Source of the DNA: CBDDGJ01 sp965199285
Lineage (GTDB): Bacteria > Pseudomonadota > Alphaproteobacteria > RS24
Assembly (NCBI GenBank): GCA_965199285.1
Contig: OZ240687.1
Coordinates: 1,922,001-1,986,000 of the forward strand
Length of the DNA stretch: 64,000 nt
Direction of reading: 5' to 3'
The notes beneath the pieces are model-generated. The model had not been told where the DNA came from, did not search any database, and worked only from the letters and a program-made list of their open reading frames with translations. Shown here piece after piece: positions 36,976 through 46,500 of this stretch. Within the stretch, counting starts at the first letter, position 1, and each line of letters starts with the position of its first letter. A program made the translations under genes and the position numbers.

Positions 36976-37539
36976 TTAATCCCAACGATTAGAAGGGTGA
37001 GTAGAGTCATAAAGGCTTCGGTAAGACTCGTGATGAAGATTTTGAGGAAGGTGATAACGAAACGGATCATGAAGATCTCGAAAATGTTCATCATTAAAGT
37101 GGTCATCACCGCTTATATGTCGGCTGTCGTCAAAGCTGCTAGAATTTTCATAAGGAAGTGTGGAAGTAAGACTCTCATAAGCGTGAAGTTTGTGATAACC
37201 CCCACCTTGTGGCAAACTTTTAGCTTTCCTCATAAAAACCGGAAACAGTGTTTTATAGGTGTGGATGATTTTTCGTCCCAGCACATAACCGCCACCAAGA
37301 TAGGCAATAAGCACGATAATGGTCAGAGAAATAGAATAGACCTGCTCCATATATTGTGGGGCGCGAATGCTTATTTCACTGATAAGTGCAAATCCACTCG
37401 CATATGCCAGAAAGATAAATGGCATGATTACAAAGAGACCCCCGAGAATAACGACATCACGAAACGTCTTCAACTCCTCATTAGAAGTGAACGCCGCTTC
37501 ATTCTTAGCTTCATTTTTTTCGTTAACTGCTTCGCTCAT
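36976..37539 (-). CDS. Two-helix membrane protein antisense to the tra operon
   Basis: A 187-residue protein. An acidic N-terminus (MSEAVNEKNEAKNEAAF) is followed by two membrane helices (VVILGGLFVIMPFIFLAY near residue 29; SISLTIIVLIAYLGGGYVLG near 68) and a His/Asp/Ser-rich tail. The ATG has GGTGAAAG upstream. It converges on traG, 3 bases apart. A 242-residue plus-strand frame over the same DNA lacks protein character. The position next to traG suggests an exclusion or immunity role like F TraS, but this is a guess. Confidence 0.62.
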   Translation of the reverse strand: MSEAVNEKNEAKNEAAFTSNEELKTFRDVVILGGLFVIMPFIFLAYASGFALISEISIRAPQYMEQVYSISLTIIVLIAYLGGGYVLGRKIIHTYKTLFPVFMRKAKSLPQGGGYHKLHAYESLTSTLPYENSSSFDDSRHISGDDHFNDEHFRDLHDPFRYHLPQNLHHESYRSLYDSTHPSNRWD

Positions 37540-37712
37540 GGTCTTTCACCTTATGCGACGCATCATATCACAAAAATCACTAAAATGAAAGAGGTGGCAC
37601 TCAAGAGCCTATCACTTGTGCAGACTGATTTTGGAACGATTATCGGTGATTTAATGGCACCGGATGAACGAGATTACCCCATGATTGTTAATGATTGAGA
37701 AAGGAGACAAAA

Positions 37713-38501
37713 ATGAAACCTCATTCTTACAATGGAATTTTAATATTAATTGCCGGTCTATTGATTGGCGGCCTAGTGATTGGCGGGTTGGGTATGGCTT
37801 TTCATAATAAACCGGACGCAATCGCGGTTTCATTTGATGAAGGGATTCAATCCTATCTTATGAACAATCCAGACAAATTAATTGCCGCCCTTGAAAACAT
37901 GCAAGAGCATTTGAAGGCGAAAGCCGATGAGGAAGCAAAAGCCGCCGCGCAAGCGTTAATTCCAGCATTATATCAAGATGAACGTGATATTAGCATTGGA
38001 GAACCAGATGCACTCGTTCAGATAGCCGAATTTGTCGATTATGCTTGCGGGTTTTGTAAGCGCAATCATTCGATTATTATGGAGGTCGTTCAGGAAAACC
38101 CCGATGTTCGGGTTGTGTTTAAGGAATTTCCGATCCTGTCTAAAGCGTCGGAAGAAGCCGCAAGAATTGCGCTGGCAATCAAGGATAAATCGATTGCGCT
38201 TGCATATCACAATCTGCTGCTCACCAACCCTGAACGCTTGACGATCGAGCAGGCTGTCAAACTGGCTATTGATGCAAATGTTTCCGAGCAAGCAATCGAA
38301 GCCAGTGAAGATGAGACGATAAGGGCTTATCTTGGTGAGACTAAAAGCCTCGCGCAGCACATAGGTGTTCAAGGAACGCCAGCCTTTATCATCAATGGTG
38401 TTTTGCACTCAGGCTTCAAAACGAAACAGGAATTGCAAACCATTATAGACGGTGCGCGAGAAGCACTGCTGAGTGAAAGTAGAGGTGCTGATGAAGGATA
38501 A
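37713..38501 (+). CDS. DsbA-like thiol oxidoreductase
   Basis: A 262-residue protein with an N-terminal membrane anchor (ILILIAGLLIGGLVIGGLGM). A DsbA/Com1-type thioredoxin fold follows, with active site FVDYACGFCKRNHSIIMEV (C-G-F-C) near residue 112 and the cis-Pro loop VQGTPAFIING near residue 222. It likely forms disulfides in TraU, TraN, TraH and related Cys-rich proteins of this operon. The ATG at 37713 has an ideal AAGGAG upstream. Confidence 0.9.
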   Translation: MKPHSYNGILILIAGLLIGGLVIGGLGMAFHNKPDAIAVSFDEGIQSYLMNNPDKLIAALENMQEHLKAKADEEAKAAAQALIPALYQDERDISIGEPDALVQIAEFVDYACGFCKRNHSIIMEVVQENPDVRVVFKEFPILSKASEEAARIALAIKDKSIALAYHNLLLTNPERLTIEQAVKLAIDANVSEQAIEASEDETIRAYLGETKSLAQHIGVQGTPAFIINGVLHSGFKTKQELQTIIDGAREALLSESRGADEG

Positions 38502-39513
38502 GCAAGACGTCTATCAAGCCGAATATGGAGAGAATTGGGAGCATTTTCAGGAAAAGCACGAGCTGCTTTCAATATATGAAACAGACGGCGTGACAGGCCT
38601 GAAAGAAGCGGGCATATATGGAACCGACTTTGTTTCTGCCATCCGGTTTTCCTATGACGAAACATCACCGGAATATCAGGCGGCGATGAATGATGCACGG
38701 AATATGGTTGGCTCAGATGGCGCTTATGCACGCGCGCAGTCACTGGCTGAAATAGAGGCGCAAAGTCTAGGAGCAGATAATTTTACAAAACAAGCGACCT
38801 TAGATCTGGGTGTTTATGAGCGCGTGTTTGAAGGTGAGCGTGGTGAAGCAATGTGGCACAATCATCGTGCTTTAGAACTTTTTGAACGCGGTGATGGGTC
38901 TTTTCAGACGGAAGGCTATGAAACGAAAGATTTGGTTTATGCTGCCGTATTTTGCTTGCCCGAAGGCAGTGAAAAATACGACACTATCATTGATATTGCG
39001 AGAGAAAATTATATCGAAGCGGATGGACGACTTCCCTTTGACGAGGCTCTCGCCGATTTGCGGGCAAAAGCAGGTGAATTAAATCTCTTGCCCGAACCAA
39101 GCCAGAACTTGGAACACCAGTTTGCGGATAAGGATGATGCCTTACAACATAGCCACAATGTTCTTACGAGCTTCGATGAGGGAGGCACTGCCCAGCTTGT
39201 GCGAGACGGTTTTAGCGGGAAAGAATTAATACAAGCTGCCATATTTACTTTTCCGGAAGGCAGCGTGGGTTATGAAAGCTATTTGCAGGAAGCTGCCATT
39301 CATTTCAAAGATGAGGCAAGTTTCGAGGTAGCAATCGAAACTGTCAAAGAGCAAGCTGCGGAACTCGGCATCACACATGAAGCTCCGGAAGAAAAGCTAG
39401 ACCTGCCCCTTTTTGACTTTGGCAAAGAAGACTTACCCGAAAACTCATTTGAATATGCTCTTGCCGGAGAAGGGTGGGAAATCGGTAATGAGATGGACGA
39501 AATCAGTCTGTGA
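38491..39513 (+). CDS. Acidic protein of three ~95-residue repeats, unknown function
   Basis: A 340-residue soluble acidic protein. Three units can be aligned by eye: LLSIYETDGVTGLKEAGIYG with DFVSAIRFSYDETSPEY; LELFERGDGSFQTEGYETKD with LVYAAVFCLPEGSEKYD; and VLTSFDEGGTAQLVRDGFSG with ELIQAAIFTFPEGSVGYE. Each is followed by an alpha-helical stretch with AELG or AGELN. No signal peptide. Between dsbA-like and traD genes and overlapping the former by 11 bases. No family recognised. It may be a secreted effector or a coupling-protein adaptor. Confidence 0.7.
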   Translation: MKDKQDVYQAEYGENWEHFQEKHELLSIYETDGVTGLKEAGIYGTDFVSAIRFSYDETSPEYQAAMNDARNMVGSDGAYARAQSLAEIEAQSLGADNFTKQATLDLGVYERVFEGERGEAMWHNHRALELFERGDGSFQTEGYETKDLVYAAVFCLPEGSEKYDTIIDIARENYIEADGRLPFDEALADLRAKAGELNLLPEPSQNLEHQFADKDDALQHSHNVLTSFDEGGTAQLVRDGFSGKELIQAAIFTFPEGSVGYESYLQEAAIHFKDEASFEVAIETVKEQAAELGITHEAPEEKLDLPLFDFGKEDLPENSFEYALAGEGWEIGNEMDEISL

Positions 39514-39527
39514 GTGGGGTTAAGATT

Positions 39528-41873
39528 ATGCAAGTTATTATGGATACGGTAAGAGGGGGGCAAACGACAATCCACAATATCCGTATGGGCTGGCAGGTTT
39601 ATCGCAAGCTATTTATCACTTTGCCGATTTGTATTGTCTCGGCGTTTATCGCCTATGAACTTTGGGGAAATGCCTCGCCTATGAACTGGAAATTGGGTGG
39701 CAGTTATGCGCGCGTATATCTGTCTAACCAAATGCCTTGGTATAACCCGAATACAAAATATAGCCTTAATTTGGGGCGTGGTTCAAATGAGGTATTTACG
39801 GCTGACCGTATATGGCATGACCCTGCTTTCAAAAAAAATGCTTACCATTTAATTGGGATTGCAGAAGAAGGCGCAAAAAAGGGGGCACTTGCTTCGTTGG
39901 GCTGTGCTACACTGATATTGGCATATTATCTTATACGAGGGCGGCAATTAAGAGGGAGACGACATCTTCGCGGCGGACAAATTGTCGATGCCAAGAAGCT
40001 AAAGAAACTCACCGATAAGACCTATTCGTGGGTTGATAGATTTGCAGGCACCCCGCGTTATAAGCTTGCCGGTATCACTTTCCCCAATGGTGCCGAGACA
40101 ATGCACACGCTTGTCACCGGCACGACGGGTGCCGGTAAAACCGTTGCTATAATGGAATTATTAGACCAGATCAGAGCGCGGGGCGATAAAGCGATTATTT
40201 ATGATAAAATGGATAGCTTTACAAAAGCGTTTTACGATTCGAAGAGGGATGTAATTCTCAATCCGTTTGATGACCGCGCCCATAATTGGCGAATTTTCAA
40301 TGATGCAACCGCGCCGCATCAATTTGACATGATTGCCAATGCTCTTATTCCCCAATTCAAAGACACAGCAGACCCCTTCTGGACTGATACGGCGCGTAAT
40401 CTGTTTTCCAGTGCGGCTGAGAAGCTCTATGAACGAGGAGATAAAAGCAATGAAAAATTACTCGAAACATTGATGCGGGTGGATTTGGGTGAACTTGCAA
40501 AAATGTTACATGGTTCAGTTTCGCAAGCCATTATTGACCCAAGCAATACCAAGACAGCCGCATCGGTTAGAACGGTGCTCACGACATCATTGAAATATCT
40601 CCGCTATGTGCCTGATGGGGGGAAGCAATTCTCTATCAGCAAATGGGTTCGAGATGCTGATGACAGTTTCCTTTTTCTGTCTTCAAGCGCGAGTATTCAT
40701 GCGAGCATGAAGGCGCTGATTGCGACATGGGTTGAGATTGCCGTGGTTGAATTACTATCGCTTAAGCGCAGTAAAAACCGGCGCGTGTGGTTTATCATTG
40801 ACGAAGTGCCGACGCTGGAGAAAATACCCTCTTTACTATCCCTGCTGTGTGAAAGTCGTCAATTTGGTGGCTGTGCGGTTATTGGCACGCAAATGGTATC
40901 ACACTTAAGAAGTATTTACGGCAGAGATGATACGGAGACGATAAGCGGAAATTGCAGCTCACGTCTTGTTGGCGCAACACCTGATGCAGAGACATCGGAG
41001 TGGCTATCAAAGAGCCTTGGCAAACATGAAGAAAAACTGATGAACCAAGGTGTGAGCTTCGGTGCTAACCCTATTCGGGATGGTGTGAACTTCACCCAAA
41101 GGGAAGAAGCAAAGCCCCTCGTTATGCCTTCGGAAATCCAGAACCTTGCCCCTTTGCAATATTATTTGAAAATGCCTTTTGCATTGCCAATTACCAAGGT
41201 GAAACTGAAAGTTAAAAATAGGCCACAGCTTGATAAGGTGGAAACGCCACATAAGAGCAGGTTGATAGATATACCAATTCACTGGCTTCGAACTTGCTGG
41301 GAAAGGGTAAAGCAAGGTTTTAAGCAAAAACACTCAAAAGATGATGCTGATATGAATAAACCCAGCAGTGAAATAGCAGATGCTGATGAAAAACAGGCGA
41401 CAGAAGCAGATGCAAAAGCCTCGAATGCGAATAAGAAAAATGAAAGACAAGATGAAGCGGTAAAATCATCATCGGACAACAAAGAGAAGGCGACTGATAA
41501 AACAAACCACCAGCTTGCAACTGAACCGGAGCTTCCACTTGTTGGTGATGTAAATGTCACAACAGTCACACCAAAGCAGGATGTATTAAGAAAAAGAAAT
41601 CTCGTAACATCAGAAAATTTTACAAGGGAAGCATTTCGAATAAGTTCTGAGATGCAATCTCCTGAAAAATACGCTGATGTTTTAGCTGCTCTGACAGTCG
41701 ATGAATCTGGAATTATTGATTTAGGTGCTGGAATATTTGACGAAACCCCAAAACCACCAGAAGAAAACTACAATAGAGAAGGGGCATTAAGGGAATGTGA
41801 AGCATTTGTTGGAATGTTCGACGAAGAAAATGTTCCAAATGATGAGGGCAAAGATAAGAGAGGGGATATTTGA
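39528..41873 (+). CDS. traD: Type IV coupling protein TraD
   Basis: A 781-residue inner-membrane ATPase with two N-terminal membrane helices and cytoplasmic Walker A TLVTGTTGAGKTVAIMELL near residue 197. It has the TraD_N/TrwB motif AIIYDKMDSFTKAFYDSKRD, Walker B RRVWFIIDEVPTLEK and CAVIGTQMVSHL. The tail is acidic and charged, as in TraD proteins that contact the relaxosome. It couples TraI-bound DNA to the channel. Starts at 39510 (GTG) or 39528 (ATG) are both possible. It ends overlapping traI. Confidence 0.93.
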   Translation: MQVIMDTVRGGQTTIHNIRMGWQVYRKLFITLPICIVSAFIAYELWGNASPMNWKLGGSYARVYLSNQMPWYNPNTKYSLNLGRGSNEVFTADRIWHDPAFKKNAYHLIGIAEEGAKKGALASLGCATLILAYYLIRGRQLRGRRHLRGGQIVDAKKLKKLTDKTYSWVDRFAGTPRYKLAGITFPNGAETMHTLVTGTTGAGKTVAIMELLDQIRARGDKAIIYDKMDSFTKAFYDSKRDVILNPFDDRAHNWRIFNDATAPHQFDMIANALIPQFKDTADPFWTDTARNLFSSAAEKLYERGDKSNEKLLETLMRVDLGELAKMLHGSVSQAIIDPSNTKTAASVRTVLTTSLKYLRYVPDGGKQFSISKWVRDADDSFLFLSSSASIHASMKALIATWVEIAVVELLSLKRSKNRRVWFIIDEVPTLEKIPSLLSLLCESRQFGGCAVIGTQMVSHLRSIYGRDDTETISGNCSSRLVGATPDAETSEWLSKSLGKHEEKLMNQGVSFGANPIRDGVNFTQREEAKPLVMPSEIQNLAPLQYYLKMPFALPITKVKLKVKNRPQLDKVETPHKSRLIDIPIHWLRTCWERVKQGFKQKHSKDDADMNKPSSEIADADEKQATEADAKASNANKKNERQDEAVKSSSDNKEKATDKTNHQLATEPELPLVGDVNVTTVTPKQDVLRKRNLVTSENFTREAFRISSEMQSPEKYADVLAALTVDESGIIDLGAGIFDETPKPPEENYNREGALRECEAFVGMFDEENVPNDEGKDKRGDI

Positions 41874-44800
41874 TGGTAGCAACAGTAGCCCCAATCGCTG
41901 AAGCAGGCATCTCATATTACGAGAATGAAGGCTATTACGCAGATAATGACCCAGAGCATAAGTTTGCTACTCAATGGTTTGGTCAAGGTGCGGAGGTGGC
42001 CGGATTAACTGGGCATATTGAGAAATCAGTCTTTGATAAGGTCTTGCAGGGCTATGTCCCAAACATGGATATTCGCCTAGGTCGTAAAATTAATGGAGAG
42101 TTTAAGCATCAAACAGGTTTGGATGTTACTTTTAACGCCCCAAAATCTGTTTCTATGGTGGCATTGTTGGGAGGACGAGAAGAGTTTGGTGAAGCTCATG
42201 ATATGGCGGTTGCAGCAGCACTGACTTTTCTTGAAAAGGACACCCTAAAAACACGCATCCAAGACCCGGAAACAAAACAAAAACTCATTACCGGAAATCA
42301 GAAAATGGTAGTCGGTTTATTTCGGCATGAGGCAAGCAGGTCTCTCGACCCACATCTACATACACATTCGACCATACTGAATATGGTTCATGGGGAGGAT
42401 GGCAAGTGGCGGAGTATGCACAATAAGAATATCTATTATAGCCAGAAGCTATTAGGGTTGGTTTACAGAAATGAGCTAGCGAGCCGTCTTAAAGAAATGG
42501 GCTTCGAAATTCAAACGGTCGGTCGCAATGGGTTATTTGAATTAAAGGGGTTTGATAGGGATACACTGTCTGTGTTTTCGAAGCGCAGTGAGGAAATTCT
42601 GGCTTGGGTAGACAAACAAAGAGATTTGTTAAAAAAGGAAGGCGTTGAAGTTTCGGAAGCCGTGCTAATGCAAAGAGCCATTCTTGCAACTCGAGGCCCA
42701 AAGCAAGAACCGAACCGCGAGAAAATGCACGAACTTTGGCACGAGCAAGCAAAAGCCCATGGGATTGATATTGAGGCTTTGATTTCTAAGTCTTTAGAAA
42801 GGAAAGAAATTCATATAGAGCCGCAAAAACAAAGAGAAGCCGTAGGCGGTGCGACAGGATTACTTGACAGGCTTATTGCATTTATGGAGGGCGATAAGAA
42901 AGGAGTGTCACCGGAAACTAAACCGCAGGTCACGGCAAAAGATGTTGTGCAATGGGGATTGCGACATTTAAGTGAACGCCAAGCCGGTTTTAGAAAAGAG
43001 AATTTGTTAGAGGTTTGCCTTGCACGAAATATTGGTAGTGTTTCGTTTGAAGGGCTTGAAAAGGCTTATAATGAACTCCGAAATGAGGGCATTATCCTTG
43101 AGGCAAGCAATGATGACCACAAAGGCTTGATTACAACGAGTTGGGCAGTAGCCGATGAGAAATATATTCTAGCCAAGATGGAAAGCATGAAGGGGGTATC
43201 TTCACCTCTTGGAGAAAAAGATTATGCAAGCTCTAAAACGGCAGGCGAATTGGGATTAACTGAGGGGCAGAAAAAATCGTTAGATTTGATGTGGGGAAGC
43301 AGTGACCGTGTGGTTGCTATTCAGGGTCATGCAGGTTCAGGCAAAACCACCATGCTACGAAGTTTCAAGGATATGGCAGAAAATGTCGGCCACAAAAACC
43401 TGTTAGGATTAGCCGGAACTGGTCGCGCAACAAATGTGCTTGCGGAAGAAACGGGCATGGAAGCGCAAACCATTCAGCACTTTCTGGCCAAGAATGAATC
43501 CTTAGTCAATGAGAATGAAATTCAGAACGCGTTAAGAGTCCGCATGGAAAGGTTGGAAGGTGACATAGAGGCTGAACGCGGTGGTGTGGTCGATAAAATT
43601 ATCAGTAAAATTAATGAATTTGGGTTTGAGATTCAATCAAGCAAAGAGATGGAGCTATCAACCACACGCGAGCAACTGGCAGAGAGGGTTGCGAATTACG
43701 CACAGGCTCTAGCCGATTATCAGGGCAAGGTTCTTATAGTGGATGAAGCGAGTTTCGTTGATACGACACAAATGCGTAACTTCCTTGACATTGTTGACGT
43801 GTTAAAGCCGGAGCGTGTGGCACTGGTTGGCGATGTGATGCAGCTACCTGCCGTGGGCGCAGGCGCGCCATTTGAGCAATTACAAAAAGGCGGTTTGGCG
43901 ACAGCAGTGATGGATGAGATTTTGCGGCAGCGAGATATGGGGTTAAAGGCATCGGTTGTGGATGCCATTCAAGAAAAATGGCAATCGGCTTTCGAGCGTT
44001 TAGGCGATAGCATTATTGAAACTGACCCTAAAGAAAAAGCTCAAACCGCTATCCCTCAATTTCCTTCAATGAATATGGGGAATAACCCTATTGCATTCGA
44101 AAACCATTCTGCAAATGGAGACCCGCCACCTATCAGTCAAGTTACGGCGGAAGCTTGGTTAGCTATGCCGCACGAAAAGCGGATTGATACAGGTATAATC
44201 GTGCCCACACATGAGATACGAAATGGGATAACAGACATAATTCGCACCGAGTTGAAACGGGAGGGTTTAATCGGCGGTGACGCGATAGAGATTGGCCAGC
44301 TAAAATCAGAACAACTAACGGACGCTGAAAAGGAAGTGGCGAGTAAATATGAGATAGGCAAAACCGTTGAGTTTTTTCGTGGCGTTAAAGGTGTCGATAT
44401 TTCTGCCGGAGAGCTCTTGCGCGTTGTTGATAATCAAAATGATATGGTAAGCCTTGCCAAAGATAATGGGGATATAGTCAAAATTGACCCTTCAACGGGT
44501 ATAGTTGAACGGCTGGAAGTGTTTAGCAATCATAATGCCGAATTACAGGCAGGCGATGAGATACGCTGGACAGCAACCGATAGAGACAATAATCTTTACA
44601 ACACCCAAAACGCGACTGTTACCAATATCGACCCTGAGAATAATATGGTGACATTACTCACAGAAGATGAGAAGGAAATAACCCTTCCGGCAGATGCGAA
44701 ACAACTTCGGCACACGGATTATGCCTTCACTGCCACCATTCATGGGTTTCAGGGGCAAACGGTTGATAATATCATTATTGCCATGCCGTCAGCGCATCCG

Positions 44801-45160
44801 CATCTCACCAGCCCCGAAAGTCTCTATGTCGCGCTATCCCGCCCGCGCGATGGTCTTCAACTGATAACAGAAGATAGTTCAAAACTTGTCGATATTCTCA
44901 CAGATAACAGTTTCGGCACAATCAACGCTCTCGACATCACAGGTGAGCAACCCATCGCAGAAAGCTACAAAGAAATTCGCGGTATAGAAGAACAAGCCAT
45001 CACCCGGGCCAATTTTGAAATCGAGAAATACTATGAGGCTTATGATAATGGTACGAGTCTCAGCCTTGAAGAATTTGATGCTCTACATGCTGGGATTGAT
45101 GATGCAGAATATTATGGCGACCTGATAGACAGGGAGTTTGATGAAGAGTTGATGATTTGA
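41873..45160 (+). CDS. traI: TraI/TrwC-type MOB-F relaxase-helicase
   Basis: A 1095-residue protein. The relaxase domain has tyrosines YY at residues 15-16 and 21-22 and the His triad HEASRSLDPHLHTHSTILN near residue 155. The helicase domain has Walker A VAIQGHAGSGKTTMLRSF near residue 486, motif II VLIVDEASFVDTTQM and C-terminal FTATIHGFQGQTVDNIIIAM with LYVALSRPRDGLQLI. It nicks at oriT, stays on the 5' end and unwinds DNA. It is shorter than F TraI (1756), closer to TrwC-like relaxases. Its ATG overlaps the traD stop. Confidence 0.95.
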   Translation: MVATVAPIAEAGISYYENEGYYADNDPEHKFATQWFGQGAEVAGLTGHIEKSVFDKVLQGYVPNMDIRLGRKINGEFKHQTGLDVTFNAPKSVSMVALLGGREEFGEAHDMAVAAALTFLEKDTLKTRIQDPETKQKLITGNQKMVVGLFRHEASRSLDPHLHTHSTILNMVHGEDGKWRSMHNKNIYYSQKLLGLVYRNELASRLKEMGFEIQTVGRNGLFELKGFDRDTLSVFSKRSEEILAWVDKQRDLLKKEGVEVSEAVLMQRAILATRGPKQEPNREKMHELWHEQAKAHGIDIEALISKSLERKEIHIEPQKQREAVGGATGLLDRLIAFMEGDKKGVSPETKPQVTAKDVVQWGLRHLSERQAGFRKENLLEVCLARNIGSVSFEGLEKAYNELRNEGIILEASNDDHKGLITTSWAVADEKYILAKMESMKGVSSPLGEKDYASSKTAGELGLTEGQKKSLDLMWGSSDRVVAIQGHAGSGKTTMLRSFKDMAENVGHKNLLGLAGTGRATNVLAEETGMEAQTIQHFLAKNESLVNENEIQNALRVRMERLEGDIEAERGGVVDKIISKINEFGFEIQSSKEMELSTTREQLAERVANYAQALADYQGKVLIVDEASFVDTTQMRNFLDIVDVLKPERVALVGDVMQLPAVGAGAPFEQLQKGGLATAVMDEILRQRDMGLKASVVDAIQEKWQSAFERLGDSIIETDPKEKAQTAIPQFPSMNMGNNPIAFENHSANGDPPPISQVTAEAWLAMPHEKRIDTGIIVPTHEIRNGITDIIRTELKREGLIGGDAIEIGQLKSEQLTDAEKEVASKYEIGKTVEFFRGVKGVDISAGELLRVVDNQNDMVSLAKDNGDIVKIDPSTGIVERLEVFSNHNAELQAGDEIRWTATDRDNNLYNTQNATVTNIDPENNMVTLLTEDEKEITLPADAKQLRHTDYAFTATIHGFQGQTVDNIIIAMPSAHPHLTSPESLYVALSRPRDGLQLITEDSSKLVDILTDNSFGTINALDITGEQPIAESYKEIRGIEEQAITRANFEIEKYYEAYDNGTSLSLEEFDALHAGIDDAEYYGDLIDREFDEELMI

Positions 45161-45214
45161 TTTGTAAATAGCATTCTGTTGAGCGCTACCAATTATTAGG
45201 GTTCATATTTTTAG

Positions 45215-45242
45215 TTGAACTTTAGACTCTCGGCATTATACC
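45215..45242 (+). promoter_or_regulatory. Possible promoter of the bacteriocin export operon
   Basis: TTGAAC (45215-45220), a 16-base spacer and TATACC (45237-45242) resemble a sigma-70 promoter. The expected start of transcription would fall at or next to the ATG at 45250, and no Shine-Dalgarno is visible there, so a leaderless mRNA is possible. Confidence 0.4.
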
Positions 45243-45249
45243 TCGACCT

Positions 45250-46500
45250 ATGTCTTTATTTCGTAAACAGGTATATAAAGAGCTGGAAGCCACTAAGGAA
45301 GGTGAAGTTATAAAACTTCGTCCTCTTCCTTTTAGGGTGTTTACTTATATTTCTGCCTTGTTTTTACCAGCGCTTTTCATTTTTCTTTTTTGGGGAGAAT
45401 ACTCCAGCACCGAAGTTGTAACAGGAATATTGACACCTGAAACAGGTATCAGAAAAGTTTACGCCGAAAAAAGTGGAGTTTTGAGTAACTTGGTTGTTTC
45501 GGAAGGGCAAAAGATAAATAATGGAGATACACTTTTTACGGTTCGGAATGCACAATCAATAGATGGCTATGATGATTATACAGAAGGTTTAATTATCGAG
45601 TTAGAAAATGCGATTAGCTTGCATCAGTTACAATTGGATAATCAAGATAGTTTAAACAATCAATCCCAAATCAGAATTGCTAATGCTGTGGAAGTTGCAC
45701 AAAATCGCCTCAGAATTATAGAAGGTCAAATTAAGGTGCAAGCGGAGCTCTTAAGATTGCTTAGCTCCGAGGCAAAGGATTTAAAACAAAGTTTTGATAG
45801 TGGTAAGGCGGCTGTTAGTAAGTTCCAATATCAGGAAAAAGAAAGGGAAAAACTTGCTACTCAAATTAGGCTGGATGACTTAAATCAAACTTACATTGAT
45901 TTGCAGCGACAACTCAAAGAATTGAGATTCGAATTAGACAATTTACCATTCAACCTCGCAATAACAAAATCGCAATTGAATGTGCAAATTTCATCGCTAC
46001 GCCAAACCCTTATAGAAGTAAGGGCGAGAAAGTCTTATCAGGTCAAATCTCCGATCTCCGGTTATGTGGCTACAATATATTTCAAAGAAGGAGAAAAGGT
46101 TGCTGATGGAATACCTGTTTTGATAATTATACCTGAGAACTCATTATTCATTGCAGAGCTTTATGTTCCTACGCGGGCGAGCGGTTTTCTAAAACCTAAT
46201 ATGGAAGTTCTTTTGCGTTATGAAGCGTTTCCATACCAAAAATTCGGAACACAAAAAGGGAGAATTTCAGACATTTCTTCAACTATTATTTCTCCCCGTG
46301 AACTAAAAGCCCCTTTGCCAATTCAAGAAGCAACTTATCGTGTTCGGGTAGAATTAGAAAAACAGACTGTTTTAGCTTTTGGAAAGGAAGTGCCACTGCA
46401 ATCGGGAATGATACTTGATGCGGAAATTGTTCGAGACCGGCGGAAAATTTTTGAATGGTTATTCGAGCCTCTTTTCAGCATAAGGGGATATAATCAATGA
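45250..46500 (+). CDS. HlyD/CvaA-type membrane fusion protein for bacteriocin export
   Basis: A 416-residue periplasmic adaptor. It has one N-terminal membrane helix (VFTYISALFLPALFIFLFWG, residues 30-49), a lipoyl-like half (VYAEKSGVLSNLVVSEGQKI), a long coiled coil (about residues 115-250) and the returning half (YQVKSPISGYVATIYFKEGE). The opening MSLFRKQVYKE is typical of RaxA/CvaA/MchE-like adaptors. It bridges the ABC exporter and an outer-membrane TolC-type channel, which is not in the window. It overlaps the exporter gene by 4 bases. Confidence 0.92.
   Translation: MSLFRKQVYKELEATKEGEVIKLRPLPFRVFTYISALFLPALFIFLFWGEYSSTEVVTGILTPETGIRKVYAEKSGVLSNLVVSEGQKINNGDTLFTVRNAQSIDGYDDYTEGLIIELENAISLHQLQLDNQDSLNNQSQIRIANAVEVAQNRLRIIEGQIKVQAELLRLLSSEAKDLKQSFDSGKAAVSKFQYQEKEREKLATQIRLDDLNQTYIDLQRQLKELRFELDNLPFNLAITKSQLNVQISSLRQTLIEVRARKSYQVKSPISGYVATIYFKEGEKVADGIPVLIIIPENSLFIAELYVPTRASGFLKPNMEVLLRYEAFPYQKFGTQKGRISDISSTIISPRELKAPLPIQEATYRVRVELEKQTVLAFGKEVPLQSGMILDAEIVRDRRKIFEWLFEPLFSIRGYNQ

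Noticed and set aside
36970..37698. A 242-codon plus-strand frame opposite the membrane gene
   Set aside because: Its product is basic and low in protein-like pattern, while the minus-strand frame has two clear membrane helices, an acidic start and a ribosome site. Only the last ~38 codons (from ATG 37585) lie outside the minus gene, and these have no ribosome site.
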